From contig CABRDB010000051.1 in the NCBI GenBank assembly GCA_902469555.1, forward strand, positions 1 through 27,023: a DNA stretch of 27,023 nt, read 5' to 3'. Every line of letters starts with the position of its first letter. The first letter of the stretch is position 1. The notes under the pieces were generated by a model that saw only the letters and a list, made by a program, of their open reading frames with translations, was not told where the DNA came from and made no database searches. Origin of the DNA: an uncultured Collinsella sp. GTDB taxonomy: Bacteria > Actinomycetota > Coriobacteriia > Coriobacteriales > Coriobacteriaceae. This document shows positions 6,815-17,393 of the stretch, piece after piece. Both the position numbers and the translations under genes were made by a program.

Positions 6815-7774
6815 ATGGGTTTCACGATTCTTGGAACAGGCTCGGCGCTTCCTAAGCGCAGTGTTTCCAATGACGAGCTGTCCGAGTTCCTCGATACCTC
6901 GGATGAGTGGATTTTTACCCGCACAGGTATCAAGAGCCGCCATGTATGCACCACCGAGTCACTTGATGACCTTGCCGTAGCGGCGAGCGAGCGGGCACTC
7001 CAGGTGTCCGGAATCGACGCGAGCCAGCTGGATCTGATCGTCTGCTCGACGACGACGGGTGACCACCTTGTTCCCGCTGAGGCGTGTGCCGTTGCTGAGC
7101 GACTGGGCGCGACGTGCCCTGCTTTCGATGTCTCGGCTGCCTGCGCCGGCTTCGTATTTGCGCTCGATGTCGCCGAGGGCTATATCGCCCGAGGACGAGC
7201 CAAGCATGTGCTTGTCGTTGCCGCCGAGCAGATGACGCGCGCGCTCGACTGGACCGACCGCGCCACCTGTGTGCTCTTTGGCGATGGGGCAGGCGCCGCG
7301 GTGATTGAGGCTGGGGGAGACAGCCCCCTTGCCGTTGAGCTTTCGACGGCGCCCGACGTCGAGACGTTGTGCGTTCCCGGTCTGGTCGGCACCTCGCCGT
7401 TTAAGGCCTCCGCAGATAGCGAGAGCGTGCTGTCCATGAATGGCCGCCGCGTGTTCAAGTTCGGCGTCAACGCGATTTGCGACACGGTCCATAAGCTTGC
7501 GAGCGATGCGGGCATTTCGGTCGAGGACATCGACCATTTTGTATTCCATCAGGCTAACGAACGAATCCTGAGTCAGGCGGTCAAGCGCCTCGGTGTGCCA
7601 GACAAGCGCGTGGTTCGAACGCTGCGCGAGACCGGCAACATTTCGAGCGCATGCATTCCGCTTGCCCTCGACCGGCTGGCAAACGCCGGTGCACTTCACA
7701 CGGGCGACACCATCGCCCTCGTTGGATTTGGCGCCGGTCTGGATATAGGTGGCTATCTACTTCGTTGGAAGTAG
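6815..7774 (+). CDS. fabH: Beta-ketoacyl-ACP synthase III
   Basis: A 319-residue KAS III that condenses an acyl-CoA starter with malonyl-ACP to begin each fatty acid. The catalytic triad is Cys110 (VSAACAGF), His245 (VFHQAN) and Asn275 (ETGNISSA). The glycine-rich C-terminus GFGAGL is present. The frame is open upstream to 6758, but the ATG at 6815 is used because AAAGGAGG lies 7 nt before it and the MGFTILGTGSALP start matches the family. It is the first gene of the FAS block, behind a direct-repeat candidate operator. Starter preference (acetyl or branched) cannot be told from the sequence. Confidence 0.97.
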   Translation: MGFTILGTGSALPKRSVSNDELSEFLDTSDEWIFTRTGIKSRHVCTTESLDDLAVAASERALQVSGIDASQLDLIVCSTTTGDHLVPAEACAVAERLGATCPAFDVSAACAGFVFALDVAEGYIARGRAKHVLVVAAEQMTRALDWTDRATCVLFGDGAGAAVIEAGGDSPLAVELSTAPDVETLCVPGLVGTSPFKASADSESVLSMNGRRVFKFGVNAICDTVHKLASDAGISVEDIDHFVFHQANERILSQAVKRLGVPDKRVVRTLRETGNISSACIPLALDRLANAGALHTGDTIALVGFGAGLDIGGYLLRWK

Positions 7775-7826
7775 TCGCACATAGGTAATAAAAACGCCCC
7801 TAGGGCACAAACAAAGGAGAACTACC

Positions 7827-8063
7827 ATGGCAGATCAGAAGACCTTCGAGCGCGTTTGCGATGTTATCCGCGAGACCGCCGGTCTTGACGACGTCGAGAT
7901 GAAGCCCGAGTCCACGCTCGAGGAGATTGGTCTCGACAGTCTGGGCACCGTCGAGATCCTCGTCGCCGTTGAGGACGAGTTTGGCATCCAGCTCGATACC
8001 GAGGAGAACCCCAAGACGGTCGGCGAGTTCGCCGATACGGTCGAGGCGGCATTGGAGAAGTAG
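7827..8063 (+). CDS. acpP: Acyl carrier protein
   Basis: A 78-residue acidic carrier protein. The growing acyl chain is carried on a phosphopantetheine arm attached to the serine of the DSL motif (GLDSLGTVEI, Ser near residue 38). The rest is the usual four-helix ACP, with EDEFGIQLDTEE forming the second recognition helix. AAAGGAGA precedes the ATG. The 52-nt gap after fabH holds a small palindrome, GCCCCTAGGGC (7796-7806), which might help adjust ACP expression because ACP is needed in excess. fabK begins 2 nt after the stop. Confidence 0.98.
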   Translation: MADQKTFERVCDVIRETAGLDDVEMKPESTLEEIGLDSLGTVEILVAVEDEFGIQLDTEENPKTVGEFADTVEAALEK

Positions 8064-8065
8064 AG

Positions 8066-9010
8066 ATGCTCAAGACTCCTCTCTGCGAGCTGCTCGGCAT
8101 CGAAAAGCCCGTGTTCCAGGGCGGCATGGCCTGGATTGCCGATGCCTCGCTGGCATCGGCCGTGTCCGAGGCCGGCGGGTTGGGAATCATCGCGGCCATG
8201 AATGCCGACTCCAACTGGCTGTGCGATCAGATTCACGAGCTGCGCACCAAGACGGATAAGCCCTTTGGTGTGAACGTCATGCTTATGAGCCCGTTTGCCG
8301 ACCAGGTCGCGCAGGTTGTGATTGACGAGCAGGTGCCGGTCGTCGTGACGGGTGCCGGCAATCCCACCAAGTACATGAAGGCTTGGAACGACGCCGGCAT
8401 CAAGGTCATCCCGGTCGTTGCCTCGGTGGCGCTGGCGCGTCTCGTGGCGCGTCGTGGGGCCACCGCCGTGGTTGCCGAAGGCACCGAATCGGGTGGACAT
8501 ATTGGCGAGACATCGACGATGGCGCTCGTTCCGCAGGTTGTCGACGCGGTCGATGTCCCCGTTGTGGCAGCTGGCGGTATCGCCGATGGTCGCGGCGTGG
8601 CAGCGGCCTTTATGCTTGGCGCCGCTGGCGTCCAGGTGGGAACACGCTTTCTGGTCGCAAACGAGTGCACCGTATCCGAACAGTACAAAGAGATGGTCCT
8701 GAAGGCCAACGACACTTCGACGCGTGCGACCGGTCGCTCGACGGGACATCCAGTGCGCGCCCTCAAGAGCCCCTTCACCAACGCCTATGCCAAGAGCGAG
8801 GGTTCCGGCGCGAGTGCCGAGGAGCTCGGTGCTATGGGAACCGGTGCGCTGCGTAAGGCCGCCAAGGACGGCAACTACGAAGAGGGTTCGTTTTTGTGTG
8901 GACAGATTGCCGGCATGGTCAACGAACGCCAGAGCGCACGCGAAATCGTTGACGACCTGGTCGATGGCGCCGAGCACGTCCTGAAGGGTGCGTGTGCATG
9001 GGTGGCGTAG
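8066..9010 (+). CDS. fabK: Enoyl-ACP reductase II (FMN-dependent)
   Basis: A 314-residue flavoprotein of the nitronate monooxygenase-like TIM-barrel family, which performs the last reduction of each elongation cycle. Motifs are VFQGGMAWIAD (16-26), EGTESGGHIGE with His145, AAGGIADG (168-175) and GAAGVQVGTRFL for FMN phosphate binding. Its place between acpP and fabD, together with the lack of a fabI or fabL gene here, supports FabK over a generic nitronate monooxygenase. FabK enzymes are not targets of triclosan, so this gene predicts tolerance if no FabI exists elsewhere. The 3' end overlaps fabD by 13 nt from the chosen fabD start. Confidence 0.95.
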   Translation: MLKTPLCELLGIEKPVFQGGMAWIADASLASAVSEAGGLGIIAAMNADSNWLCDQIHELRTKTDKPFGVNVMLMSPFADQVAQVVIDEQVPVVVTGAGNPTKYMKAWNDAGIKVIPVVASVALARLVARRGATAVVAEGTESGGHIGETSTMALVPQVVDAVDVPVVAAGGIADGRGVAAAFMLGAAGVQVGTRFLVANECTVSEQYKEMVLKANDTSTRATGRSTGHPVRALKSPFTNAYAKSEGSGASAEELGAMGTGALRKAAKDGNYEEGSFLCGQIAGMVNERQSAREIVDDLVDGAEHVLKGACAWVA

Positions 9011-9924
9011 CGTTTTTGTTTGCCGGCCAGGGTGCCCAGCACCCCGCGATGGGCGTCGACTTGATCGAGAAATCGCCGGCGGCCGCCGAGGTGTTCGCCA
9101 TTGCCGATGAGGTGCGCCCGGGGACGAGCGAGCAGTGCCGGAGCGCCTCCAAGGAGGAGCTCTCGCAGACCGAGAACACGCAGCCCTGCGTGTTCGTGCA
9201 CGACTTGGCTGTCGCCGTCGCCCTGCGCGAGCGCGGCGTGGTGCCTGCCGCCTGTGCGGGATTTTCGCTGGGCGAGGTCTCCGCACTCAGCTTTGCGGGG
9301 GCATTCGATACGCGAGCGGGTTTTGAGCTCGTGTGTGAGCGCGCGGCATTGATGGCCACGGCGGCCGAGCGTCACCCTGGCGGCATGCGCGCCGTCATCA
9401 AACTTGATGCTGCGCAAGTCGAGAACCTGGCTGCGCAGGCCGGCGAGGACTGCTGGCCGGTCAACTACAACAGTCCCCAGCAGACGGTTGTGGCCGGAGC
9501 GCCCGATGCGCTGCAGACCCTCGACGTCCTAGTAAAAGAGGCTGGCGGCCGCGCCATGAAGGTCGCGGTGTCGGGTGCATTTCATAGCCCCTATATGGCC
9601 GAGGCGACCTGTGGCCTTGCCGCATATATTGAGGCCGGTCACGCGCCGTCCCCGTTGCTCATTCCTGTTTTGGCAAATATGACAGCGGCGCCCTATCCGG
9701 CGGACCCCCAGACGGCATCGGATGTCTTGGCCAATCAGGTGAGCCATGCCGTGCGCTGGGTCGATACGCTGCATGCTCTGCAGGATCAAGGCATCGACAC
9801 ATTTATTGAGGTCGGCCCCGGCAAAACGCTGTCCGGCCTGATCAAGCGTACGTTGAGCGACGTTCGTGTGTATTCGTGCGAGACGGCCGAGCAGGTCGCA
9901 GCTATTGCCGACGAGCTCGCATAG
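8998..9924 (+). CDS. fabD: Malonyl-CoA:ACP transacylase
   Basis: A 308-residue acyltransferase that moves malonate from CoA to ACP. The N-terminal FAGQGAQ motif (8-14), the nucleophile Ser90, Arg115, His196 in SGAFHSPYM and the C-terminal EVGPGKTL are all present. The nucleophile elbow reads GFSLG, not the usual GHSLG; the same variant occurs in some other bacteria. The ATG at 8998 is preferred, with GAAGGGTG upstream; a GTG at 8992 would add two residues. It overlaps the end of fabK, which points to translational coupling. Confidence 0.96.
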   Translation: MGGVAFLFAGQGAQHPAMGVDLIEKSPAAAEVFAIADEVRPGTSEQCRSASKEELSQTENTQPCVFVHDLAVAVALRERGVVPAACAGFSLGEVSALSFAGAFDTRAGFELVCERAALMATAAERHPGGMRAVIKLDAAQVENLAAQAGEDCWPVNYNSPQQTVVAGAPDALQTLDVLVKEAGGRAMKVAVSGAFHSPYMAEATCGLAAYIEAGHAPSPLLIPVLANMTAAPYPADPQTASDVLANQVSHAVRWVDTLHALQDQGIDTFIEVGPGKTLSGLIKRTLSDVRVYSCETAEQVAAIADELA

Positions 9925-9954
9925 TCCACAGGGCTGTAACCCGAAAGGAATGAC

Positions 9955-10728
9955 ATGGGCAACTTGAACAACGGCGCGCTCGAGCGCAACGATTCGCGTC
10001 GTGTGGCACTGATCACGGGCGGCTCGCGTGGTATCGGCCGCGCTTGTGCGGTTGGCCTGGCGGAGGACGGCTTTGATATCGCCGTCGTCTATGCCGGTAG
10101 CGTCGATGCGGCGCGCGAGACGTGCGAAGCCTGCGAGGCCGCTGGCGCCACGGCGCGCGCGTATCAATGCGATGTGGCCGACTCCGATGCCGTCAACGCG
10201 TGCGCGGAAGCGGTTCTCAACGACTTTGGCTCTATTTGGGTGCTCGTCAACAATGCCGGGATCACTCGCGATGGGCTGCTCATGCGCATGGGCGACGACG
10301 CCTTCGATCGCGTGCTCGATGTCAATCTAAAAGGAACGTTTAACACGACACGCGCACTCACCAAGACCTTTATGCGCCAGCGCGGCGGCTGCGTCGTCAA
10401 CATGAGCTCGGTCGTGGGCCTGATGGGCAATGCCGGACAGGCCAACTACGCGGCCTCCAAGGCGGGCGTGATCGGCCTGACCAAGGCGGTGGCGCGCGAG
10501 CTTGCGCCTCGCGGCGTACGGGTGAACGCGGTCGCCCCCGGGTTTGTCGAGACGGATATGACGGCAAAGCTCTCGGATAAGGTGCGTGCGGCAACCGAGG
10601 AGCAGATTCCCCTTAAGCGTATGGCGCAGCCCGAGGAGGTGGCCGGTGTGGTGCGCTTTTTAGCGAGCGATGCGGCCGCTTACATTACGGGCGAAGTCAT
10701 ACGCGTCGACGGCGGAATGGCGATGTAG
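9955..10728 (+). CDS. fabG: 3-oxoacyl-ACP reductase
   Basis: A 257-residue short-chain dehydrogenase that reduces beta-ketoacyl-ACP with NADPH. The cofactor motif TGGSRGIG (21-28), NNAG (99-102) and the catalytic Ser152, Tyr165 and Lys169 in the spacing of FabG are visible. The region GNAGQANYAASKAG is close to textbook FabG, and the C-terminus VIRVDGGMAM is typical. The first 14 residues are an extra hydrophilic tail compared with most FabG proteins. The start at 9955 follows GAAAGGA. Confidence 0.97.
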   Translation: MGNLNNGALERNDSRRVALITGGSRGIGRACAVGLAEDGFDIAVVYAGSVDAARETCEACEAAGATARAYQCDVADSDAVNACAEAVLNDFGSIWVLVNNAGITRDGLLMRMGDDAFDRVLDVNLKGTFNTTRALTKTFMRQRGGCVVNMSSVVGLMGNAGQANYAASKAGVIGLTKAVARELAPRGVRVNAVAPGFVETDMTAKLSDKVRAATEEQIPLKRMAQPEEVAGVVRFLASDAAAYITGEVIRVDGGMAM

Positions 10729-10767
10729 AAAGCAAGCCGGGTAAGCGGCTTGGATGAGGAGACCATG

Positions 10768-12015
10768 ATGGAACAGAGAGTTGCAATCACCGGCATAGGT
10801 GCCGTGTCGCCGCTCGGCAACACCGCGCTTGCCACCTGGGCGGCCATGTGCGCCGGAACGTGTGGCATCGGTCCGATCACGCACTTTGATACCGATGCAT
10901 TTGCCGTCAAGGTGGCGGCCGAGGTCAAGGGTTTTGACGGCAACGATTACTTTGGCAAGCATGACGCCAAGCATCTCGACCCCTGTGTTCAGTTTGCGAT
11001 GGCGGCGTCGGACGAGGCCATGCACGATGCGGGCCTCGATGTTGAGGGCGCGGTCGATCGCGATCGCCTGGGTGTCTATGTGGGCTCGGGCGTGGGCGGC
11101 ATGCAGACGCTTGTCGACAACGTCCATACGATTGCCGATCGCGGGCCTCGTCGCGCATCGCCCTACATGATTGCGATGATGATTCCCAACATGGCTTCGG
11201 GCAACATTGCGATTCGCCATAAGGCAAAGGGCCCGACCCTGCCCGTCGTGACCGCCTGCGCGACTTCTGCCCATGCGGTGGGCGAGGCGTTCCGCGCCAT
11301 CAAGCACGGCTATGCCGATGCAATCCTGGCCGGCGGCGCCGAGGCCGCCATTATCCCCGATGCCGTTGCGGGCTTTACGTCCTGCCGCGCATTGACCACC
11401 AACCCCGATCCCGCGACGGCTTGCCGCCCGTTCGATGCAGACCGCGACGGCTTTGTGATGGGCGAGGGCGCCTGCGTGCTCGTGCTCGAGGGTATGGAGC
11501 ACGCACAGGCCCGCGGTGCGCACATTTACGCCGAGGTCGTGGGCTACGGCAACACCGATGACGCCTACCACATCACGAGTCCCGACCCGGACGCGGCAGG
11601 TATCGCCCGTGCGATATCGCTGGCGGTGGCCGAGGGCGACGTTAAGCCTTCTGAGGGCCTCTACATCAACGCTCACGGCACCTCGACCAAACTCAACGAT
11701 TCGTCCGAGACGGCGGGCATCAAGCGAGCACTCGGCGAGGATGCGGCGCGCGCCGCGCACGTCTCGTCGACCAAGTCGATGACCGGCCATATGATCGGCG
11801 CCACGGGTGCCATCGAGGTCATGGCCTGTGCCATGGCGCTCGAGCAGGGTGTGGTGCCGCCGACTATTAACTACCACACGCCCGATCCCGCCTGCGATCT
11901 TGACTACACGCCCAATCGCGCTGTTCGCGCCGACCTTACCTGGGCGCTTTCGACCAATCTGGGCTTTGGCGGGCACAACGCCGCCATCGCGCTGCGTAGA
12001 TATGCAAGGAGCTAG
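10768..12015 (+). CDS. fabF: Beta-ketoacyl-ACP synthase II
   Basis: A 415-residue condensing enzyme for chain elongation. The Cys-His-His triad is Cys164 (VTACATSAHA), His303 (NAHGTSTKLND) and His341 (STKSMTGHMIGATG), with Lys336 also conserved. The sequence opens with RVAITGIGAVSPLG, the family N-terminus. Several starts are possible in frame (TTG 10750, ATG 10765, ATG 10768). ATG 10768 is chosen because GAGGAG at 10756-10761 is then 6 nt away. accB starts 3 nt after the stop. Confidence 0.97.
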   Translation: MEQRVAITGIGAVSPLGNTALATWAAMCAGTCGIGPITHFDTDAFAVKVAAEVKGFDGNDYFGKHDAKHLDPCVQFAMAASDEAMHDAGLDVEGAVDRDRLGVYVGSGVGGMQTLVDNVHTIADRGPRRASPYMIAMMIPNMASGNIAIRHKAKGPTLPVVTACATSAHAVGEAFRAIKHGYADAILAGGAEAAIIPDAVAGFTSCRALTTNPDPATACRPFDADRDGFVMGEGACVLVLEGMEHAQARGAHIYAEVVGYGNTDDAYHITSPDPDAAGIARAISLAVAEGDVKPSEGLYINAHGTSTKLNDSSETAGIKRALGEDAARAAHVSSTKSMTGHMIGATGAIEVMACAMALEQGVVPPTINYHTPDPACDLDYTPNRAVRADLTWALSTNLGFGGHNAAIALRRYARS

Positions 12016-12018
12016 AGC

Positions 12019-12492
12019 ATGGATTCCAAAAGACTTGCCGAGATAGCCGATGTGATGGAGGACCGCGGCCTCACGCGCGTGCGCGTTGAGGAGCCCGATG
12101 GCACCGCGGTCGAACTCGAGCGCGCGAGCGCCGCACAGCCGGTTGCCGTGCCCATGCCCATGCCGAGCGCTATGGCCGCTCCAGTTGCAGCTCCCACAGT
12201 CGCGCCTGCCGCACCGGAGCCCGCCGCGCAGGCGCCTGCCGCCGCATCGGAGCCCAAGGGCACCGAGGTGACCGCTCCCATGGTCGGCGTTTTCTACGCT
12301 GCCCCGGCGCCGGGCGACGAGCCGTTTGTGCACGTGGGCTCCAAGGTCAAGGCCGGCGAGACCCTCTGCATCATCGAGGCCATGAAGGTTCTCAACGAGG
12401 TGACGGCAGAGGCGGATGGCGAGGTGCTCGAGATCTGCGTGGCCGACGGCGACCTCGTGGAGTTTGGCAGTTGCCTCATGAGGATCGGATAG
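12019..12492 (+). CDS. accB: Biotin carboxyl carrier protein of acetyl-CoA carboxylase
   Basis: A 157-residue BCCP, the mobile biotin-bearing subunit of acetyl-CoA carboxylase. It has a short N-terminal helical region, a flexible Ala/Pro linker at about 38-78, and a C-terminal biotinyl domain with the acceptor Lys123 in EAMKVLNEV. The biotin would be added by the ligase encoded divergently at 5862. The domain ends DLVEFGSCLMRIG. The gene is tightly packed between fabF and fabZ. Confidence 0.97.
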   Translation: MDSKRLAEIADVMEDRGLTRVRVEEPDGTAVELERASAAQPVAVPMPMPSAMAAPVAAPTVAPAAPEPAAQAPAAASEPKGTEVTAPMVGVFYAAPAPGDEPFVHVGSKVKAGETLCIIEAMKVLNEVTAEADGEVLEICVADGDLVEFGSCLMRIG

Positions 12493-12501
12493 GTGATATC
12501 C

Positions 12502-12924
12502 ATGAACAAAGAAGAGCTTAAAGAACTGTTACCGCATCGCGAGCCGATGCTTTTGCTCGACGAAGCCGAGCTGGTGGGCGACGAGGCCCACGGCAAGATC
12601 ACGATTACGGGCGACGAGTACTTTTTGCAGGGGCATTTTCCGGGAAACCCGGTCGTCCCCGGCGTGATTCAGTGCGAGATGCTCGCCCAGAACTGCTGCG
12701 TGCTGCTGATGGGCGATGAGGAGGCGCGCGGCGCGACGCCGTTCTACACGAGTCTGGACAAGGTGCGCTTTAAGCGTCCGGTGCGCCCGGGCGACACGGT
12801 GGATCTGGTGTGCTCCATCACGCGTGCGCGCGGGCCGTTCCGCTTTGCGACGGGTACTGCGAGCGTCAACGGTGAGGTTTGCTGCCGCGCCGATATGTCT
12901 TTTGCACTCATGCACGAAAGTTAA
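12502..12924 (+). CDS. fabZ: 3-hydroxyacyl-ACP dehydratase
   Basis: A 140-residue hot-dog-fold dehydratase that removes water from 3-hydroxyacyl-ACP. Motifs are LPHREPMLLLD (10-20), GHFPGNPVVPGV with catalytic His45, and Glu59 in QCEMLAQ. ATG 12502 is preferred because AGGTG is 6 nt upstream; a GTG at 12493 would add three residues. No FabA- or FabM-type isomerase gene is seen beside it, so how unsaturated chains are made, if at all, is not explained by this cluster. Confidence 0.96.
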   Translation: MNKEELKELLPHREPMLLLDEAELVGDEAHGKITITGDEYFLQGHFPGNPVVPGVIQCEMLAQNCCVLLMGDEEARGATPFYTSLDKVRFKRPVRPGDTVDLVCSITRARGPFRFATGTASVNGEVCCRADMSFALMHES

Positions 12925-12934
12925 GGAAGGCTTC

Positions 12935-14264
<1,330 letters not shown>

Positions 14265-14278
<14 letters not shown>

Positions 14279-15989
14279 AAAAGCGAAGACGGTCAACGTC
14301 CTCGAGGGGCCGATGACCGAGTCGTGCGCCGAGTTTCCCGCGCGCCACGTGTTTATCAAGTGCCCGGAGTGCCGTCGTGTGATCGATGAGGCGCGCCTGC
14401 ACGACAACCTTGAGGTCTGCCCTCGTTGCGGCAAGCATTTTCGCGTGAGCGGGCGCGACCGTATGCGCATGACGGTTGACGAGGGCACGTTTGAGGAATG
14501 GGATGCCAATCTGGCGTCGGAGGACTTCCTCTCGTTTCCCGGTTATGCAGACAAGCTCAAGGGCGCGGTCGAGCGTTCGGGCGAGCGCGATGCCGTTGTG
14601 TGCGGCAGGGGTAAAATCTGCGGCTGCGATACGGCGCTCTTCTTTATGGATGCCAACTTTATGATGGGCTCGATGGGCTCCGTGGTGGGCGAGAAGATCT
14701 GCCGCACATTTGAGCATGCGATCGAGCTGGGATTGCCAGTTGTCGGCTTTACCGTTTCGGGTGGTGCGCGCATGCAAGAGGGCGTGACATCGCTTATGCA
14801 GATGGCCAAGATTTCTGCGGCGGTTAGGCGCCACAGCGAGGCGGGCGGCCTGTATATCACGGTGCTCACCGACCCCACGACCGGCGGCGTAACCGCGAGC
14901 TTTGCCATGGAGGGCGACATTATCCTGGCCGAGCCCGATGCCCTGACGGCATTTGCCGGCCCGCGCGTGATCGAGCAGAACATGCACAAGCGTCTGCCCA
15001 AGGGATTTCAGCGTTCCGAGTTTTTGCTGGAGCACGGCTTTTGCGATGCCGTTGTTCCGCGTGGTGAGATTGCGCTCACGGTAGGCGAGCTGCTGGCGCT
15101 GCACGAAGGGCACGCGCCCGGCCTGGGGGCACCGCATGAGATCGTGCATACGGGTCGTCGCGACAAAAAGCTGGGACACTTGTTTAAGCGCTCGGCCGCA
15201 CCAAAAAGCGCGCTCGAAATCGTCAAACAGACTCGCTCGGCGAACCGCGCCACGGCAGGCGAGATGATCTCGTTGGGTCTCGACGGATTCGTAGAGCTGC
15301 ACGGCGACCGCTACTTTGGCGACGATGCTGCCGTGGTGGCTGGCATTGGCTGGAAAGACGGATGCCCCGTAACGGTCATCGCCATCGAGCGCGGCACCAC
15401 GACCAAAGAGCGCATGCGTCGCAACTTTGGTATGGCACATCCCGAGGGCTACCGCAAAGCGCGTCGCCTTATGCGCCAGGCCGAAAAGTTTGGTCGACCG
15501 GTTCTGTGCCTGGTCGATACTTCGGGCGCGTTTTGCGGCATCGGTGCCGAGGAACGCGGCCAGGGCGAGGCGATTGCCCAGAATCTCATGGAGATGAGCG
15601 GCCTTAAGACGCCGATTGTCTCGGTGGTGACAGGCGAGGGCGGCTCTGGTGGCGCGCTGGCGCTATCCGTGGCCGACCGCATCCTGATGTTCTCGAGCTC
15701 GGCCTATTCGGTCGTGAGCCCCGAGGCCTGTGCGTCAATCCTGTGGAAGGATACCGACCGCGCGAATGAGGCCGCCGAAGCGCTTAAGCTCACGGCCCCC
15801 GATCTGTTGGCGCTCGGCATCATCGACGGCATTGTTGACGATAGGGGCCTGTCGCATGAGGAGATCGCCGGTGCCGTCATGTCCTCGGCATTTGATGCCT
15901 TCGATACGCTTGGGCAGCTCGACGACGCGACCCTCACAAACCTCCGCTACGAAAAGTACCGCGCAATCGGTCGGTACCGCACGATGTGA
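14265..15989 (+). CDS. accDA: Fused acetyl-CoA carboxylase carboxyltransferase, beta (AccD) plus alpha (AccA)
   Basis: A 574-residue protein that joins both carboxyltransferase subunits in one chain and transfers carboxylate from biotin to acetyl-CoA. The AccD half starts with a zinc ribbon (Cys33, Cys36, Cys52, Cys55) and has GFTVSGGARMQEG and TDPTTGGVTASFA. From about residue 314 it becomes AccA: SALEIVKQTRSANR, ELHGDRYFGDD, AIERGTTTKERMRRNFG, and EGGSGGALAL. There is no stop or frameshift between the halves. The start overlaps accC by 14 nt and has GATGGGG upstream. In the related cluster of streptococci accD and accA are adjacent separate genes, so a simple read-through fusion is plausible. 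Confidence 0.95.
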
Positions 15990-16005
15990 CAAAGGGGCAG
16001 TCCGC

Positions 16006-17244
16006 ATGTCACATTGGGAAAGGCGTTCCATGTCACAAGTTTCTAACACCTCGTTTACAACGACGGTTTCATCAAACGCCATGGCCGTGGTGGACTATCT
16101 GTCCAAAAGCATGATGTCGGCGCTGCCCTTTATTGTCTGCGCGGCGTTGTTCCGCACCGTCGCCGTCATTATGGGCGAAGGCATGCTGGGCCTGTGGCCT
16201 GCCGATTCCGAAATCTATCGCCTGTTCTACAGTTGGCTCTATAACGCCGGTTACTACTTTTTGCCCATCTATCTTGGTTGGGCGGCTGCCCGCCAGCTCG
16301 GTTGCTCGGAACAACTGGGCATGATGCTGGGCGGCGTATTGATTGCGCCCGATCTGCTTAAGCTCGTCGATGCCGCATCGACGGCGGGGGCATCGATGAC
16401 TTCCGTGTATGGTCTGCTTCCCGCGCCGGTCAACGATTACACGACGACTGTTATTCCGGTCCTCATCTCGGTGCCCGTGCTATGGCGAGTGGAGTGCTTC
16501 TTTCATCGAGTTATCCCTAAGGCCGTGGCATTTTCGTTCGTTCCGTTTGCAACCATGCTCGTCATGGTTCCGGTTTCGCTGTGTATTACAGCGCCGGCGG
16601 GCAGCTATCTGGGCATGCTGTTGGGCCAGCTTATGTTTATGCTTGGCAATTCCGGTGGCATCGTGTCGCTGCTCACGCTCATGGGGCTTGCCGCGGGTTG
16701 GGAGTTTCTTAAGATCGCGGGTATCAGCAACGTTGTCCTATCGCTTGCGTACGCGCAGTTTATGAGTGTGGGAACGGATTCGTGCATCCTGATTGCCGCG
16801 ACGATGGCGACGTTCGCCGTTTGGGGCATGCCTTTTGGCGCGTCGCTTCGCGTTGCGGATAAGGACGAGAAGGCGCTCATGCTGGGCTATTCAATCTCGG
16901 GTGTTCTTGGCGGCGTAAGCGAGCCGGCGCTGTACGGTTGCGGCTTTAAATATGGCAGGTGCCTGACGTGCATGGCCATTGGCGGTGCCGTCGGAGGCCT
17001 TGTTGCGGCCGTGGGCCACGTTACGGCCTATACCATCGGCATGACGAATGTCCTCATGGTCATTGGCTTTGCCACGGGCGGCATCTCGAACCTGCTGTGG
17101 TGCTGCGTTGCCGGCAGTGTGGCATTTGCGGTGTCTGCGGCGCTGAGCTACTGCTTTGGCGTGGTGCCGGCGAAGGGGCAGACGACGGGGGACGGAGCTG
17201 ATTCACCCGAAACCTCGAAGAGCGTGGCCGAAGCAAGCGCATAA
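16006..17244 (+). CDS. PTS system EIIC-type membrane protein without EIIA or EIIB domains
   Basis: A 412-residue polytopic membrane protein, roughly ten hydrophobic segments, resembling the EIIC domain of the glucose/beta-glucoside PTS superfamily. The best evidence is GVLGGVSEPALYGCGFKYGR at about 297-316, which matches the EIIC motif with its conserved GxxEPxxYG core. No IIB (cysteine) or IIA (histidine) domain is present in this gene or near it, so it either borrows these from another system or is not a phosphorylating transporter. The sugar is unknown. It lies 16 nt after accDA and has no promoter of its own that I can see, so it probably rides on the FAS transcript. ATG 16006 follows AAAGGGG; ATG 16030 is an alternative. 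Confidence 0.8.
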   Translation: MSHWERRSMSQVSNTSFTTTVSSNAMAVVDYLSKSMMSALPFIVCAALFRTVAVIMGEGMLGLWPADSEIYRLFYSWLYNAGYYFLPIYLGWAAARQLGCSEQLGMMLGGVLIAPDLLKLVDAASTAGASMTSVYGLLPAPVNDYTTTVIPVLISVPVLWRVECFFHRVIPKAVAFSFVPFATMLVMVPVSLCITAPAGSYLGMLLGQLMFMLGNSGGIVSLLTLMGLAAGWEFLKIAGISNVVLSLAYAQFMSVGTDSCILIAATMATFAVWGMPFGASLRVADKDEKALMLGYSISGVLGGVSEPALYGCGFKYGRCLTCMAIGGAVGGLVAAVGHVTAYTIGMTNVLMVIGFATGGISNLLWCCVAGSVAFAVSAALSYCFGVVPAKGQTTGDGADSPETSKSVAEASA

Positions 17245-17281
17245 ACCTGTGCGACAAAGGGCGATTTCTTTGTCATGTTCC

Positions 17282-17314
17282 AAGGCCGTGGCCCGTGTGG
17301 GTTGCGGCCTTTTT
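17282..17314 (+). terminator. Rho-independent terminator after the EIIC gene
   Basis: AAGGCCG (17282-17288) pairs with CGGCCTT (17305-17311), with an inner GCCC and GGG pair, followed by a T run. It marks the end of the fatty-acid/EIIC transcription unit, and its T tract overlaps the -35 box of the next promoter. Confidence 0.85.
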
Positions 17315-17341
17315 GTATCTGTGGGGCAAAGTGGCTACACT
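17313..17341 (+). promoter_or_regulatory. Probable promoter of the cation efflux gene
   Basis: TTGTAT (17313-17318) and TACACT (17336-17341) are separated by 17 nt. This is a moderate match to a primary-sigma promoter, placed 53 bp before the start codon. Confidence 0.5.
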
Positions 17342-17393
17342 ACAATCCGTTTGAGCAATAGATATATAGGTAGTACCGTGGGGGCGGATATAG

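Noticed and set aside
7835..12333. Long minus-strand frames opposite acpP-fabK and fabG-fabF-accB (483 and 557 codons)
   Set aside because: They are antisense shadows of genes with clear catalytic motifs. Their products are rich in Arg, His and Gly with no domains, and they lack ribosome binding sites.
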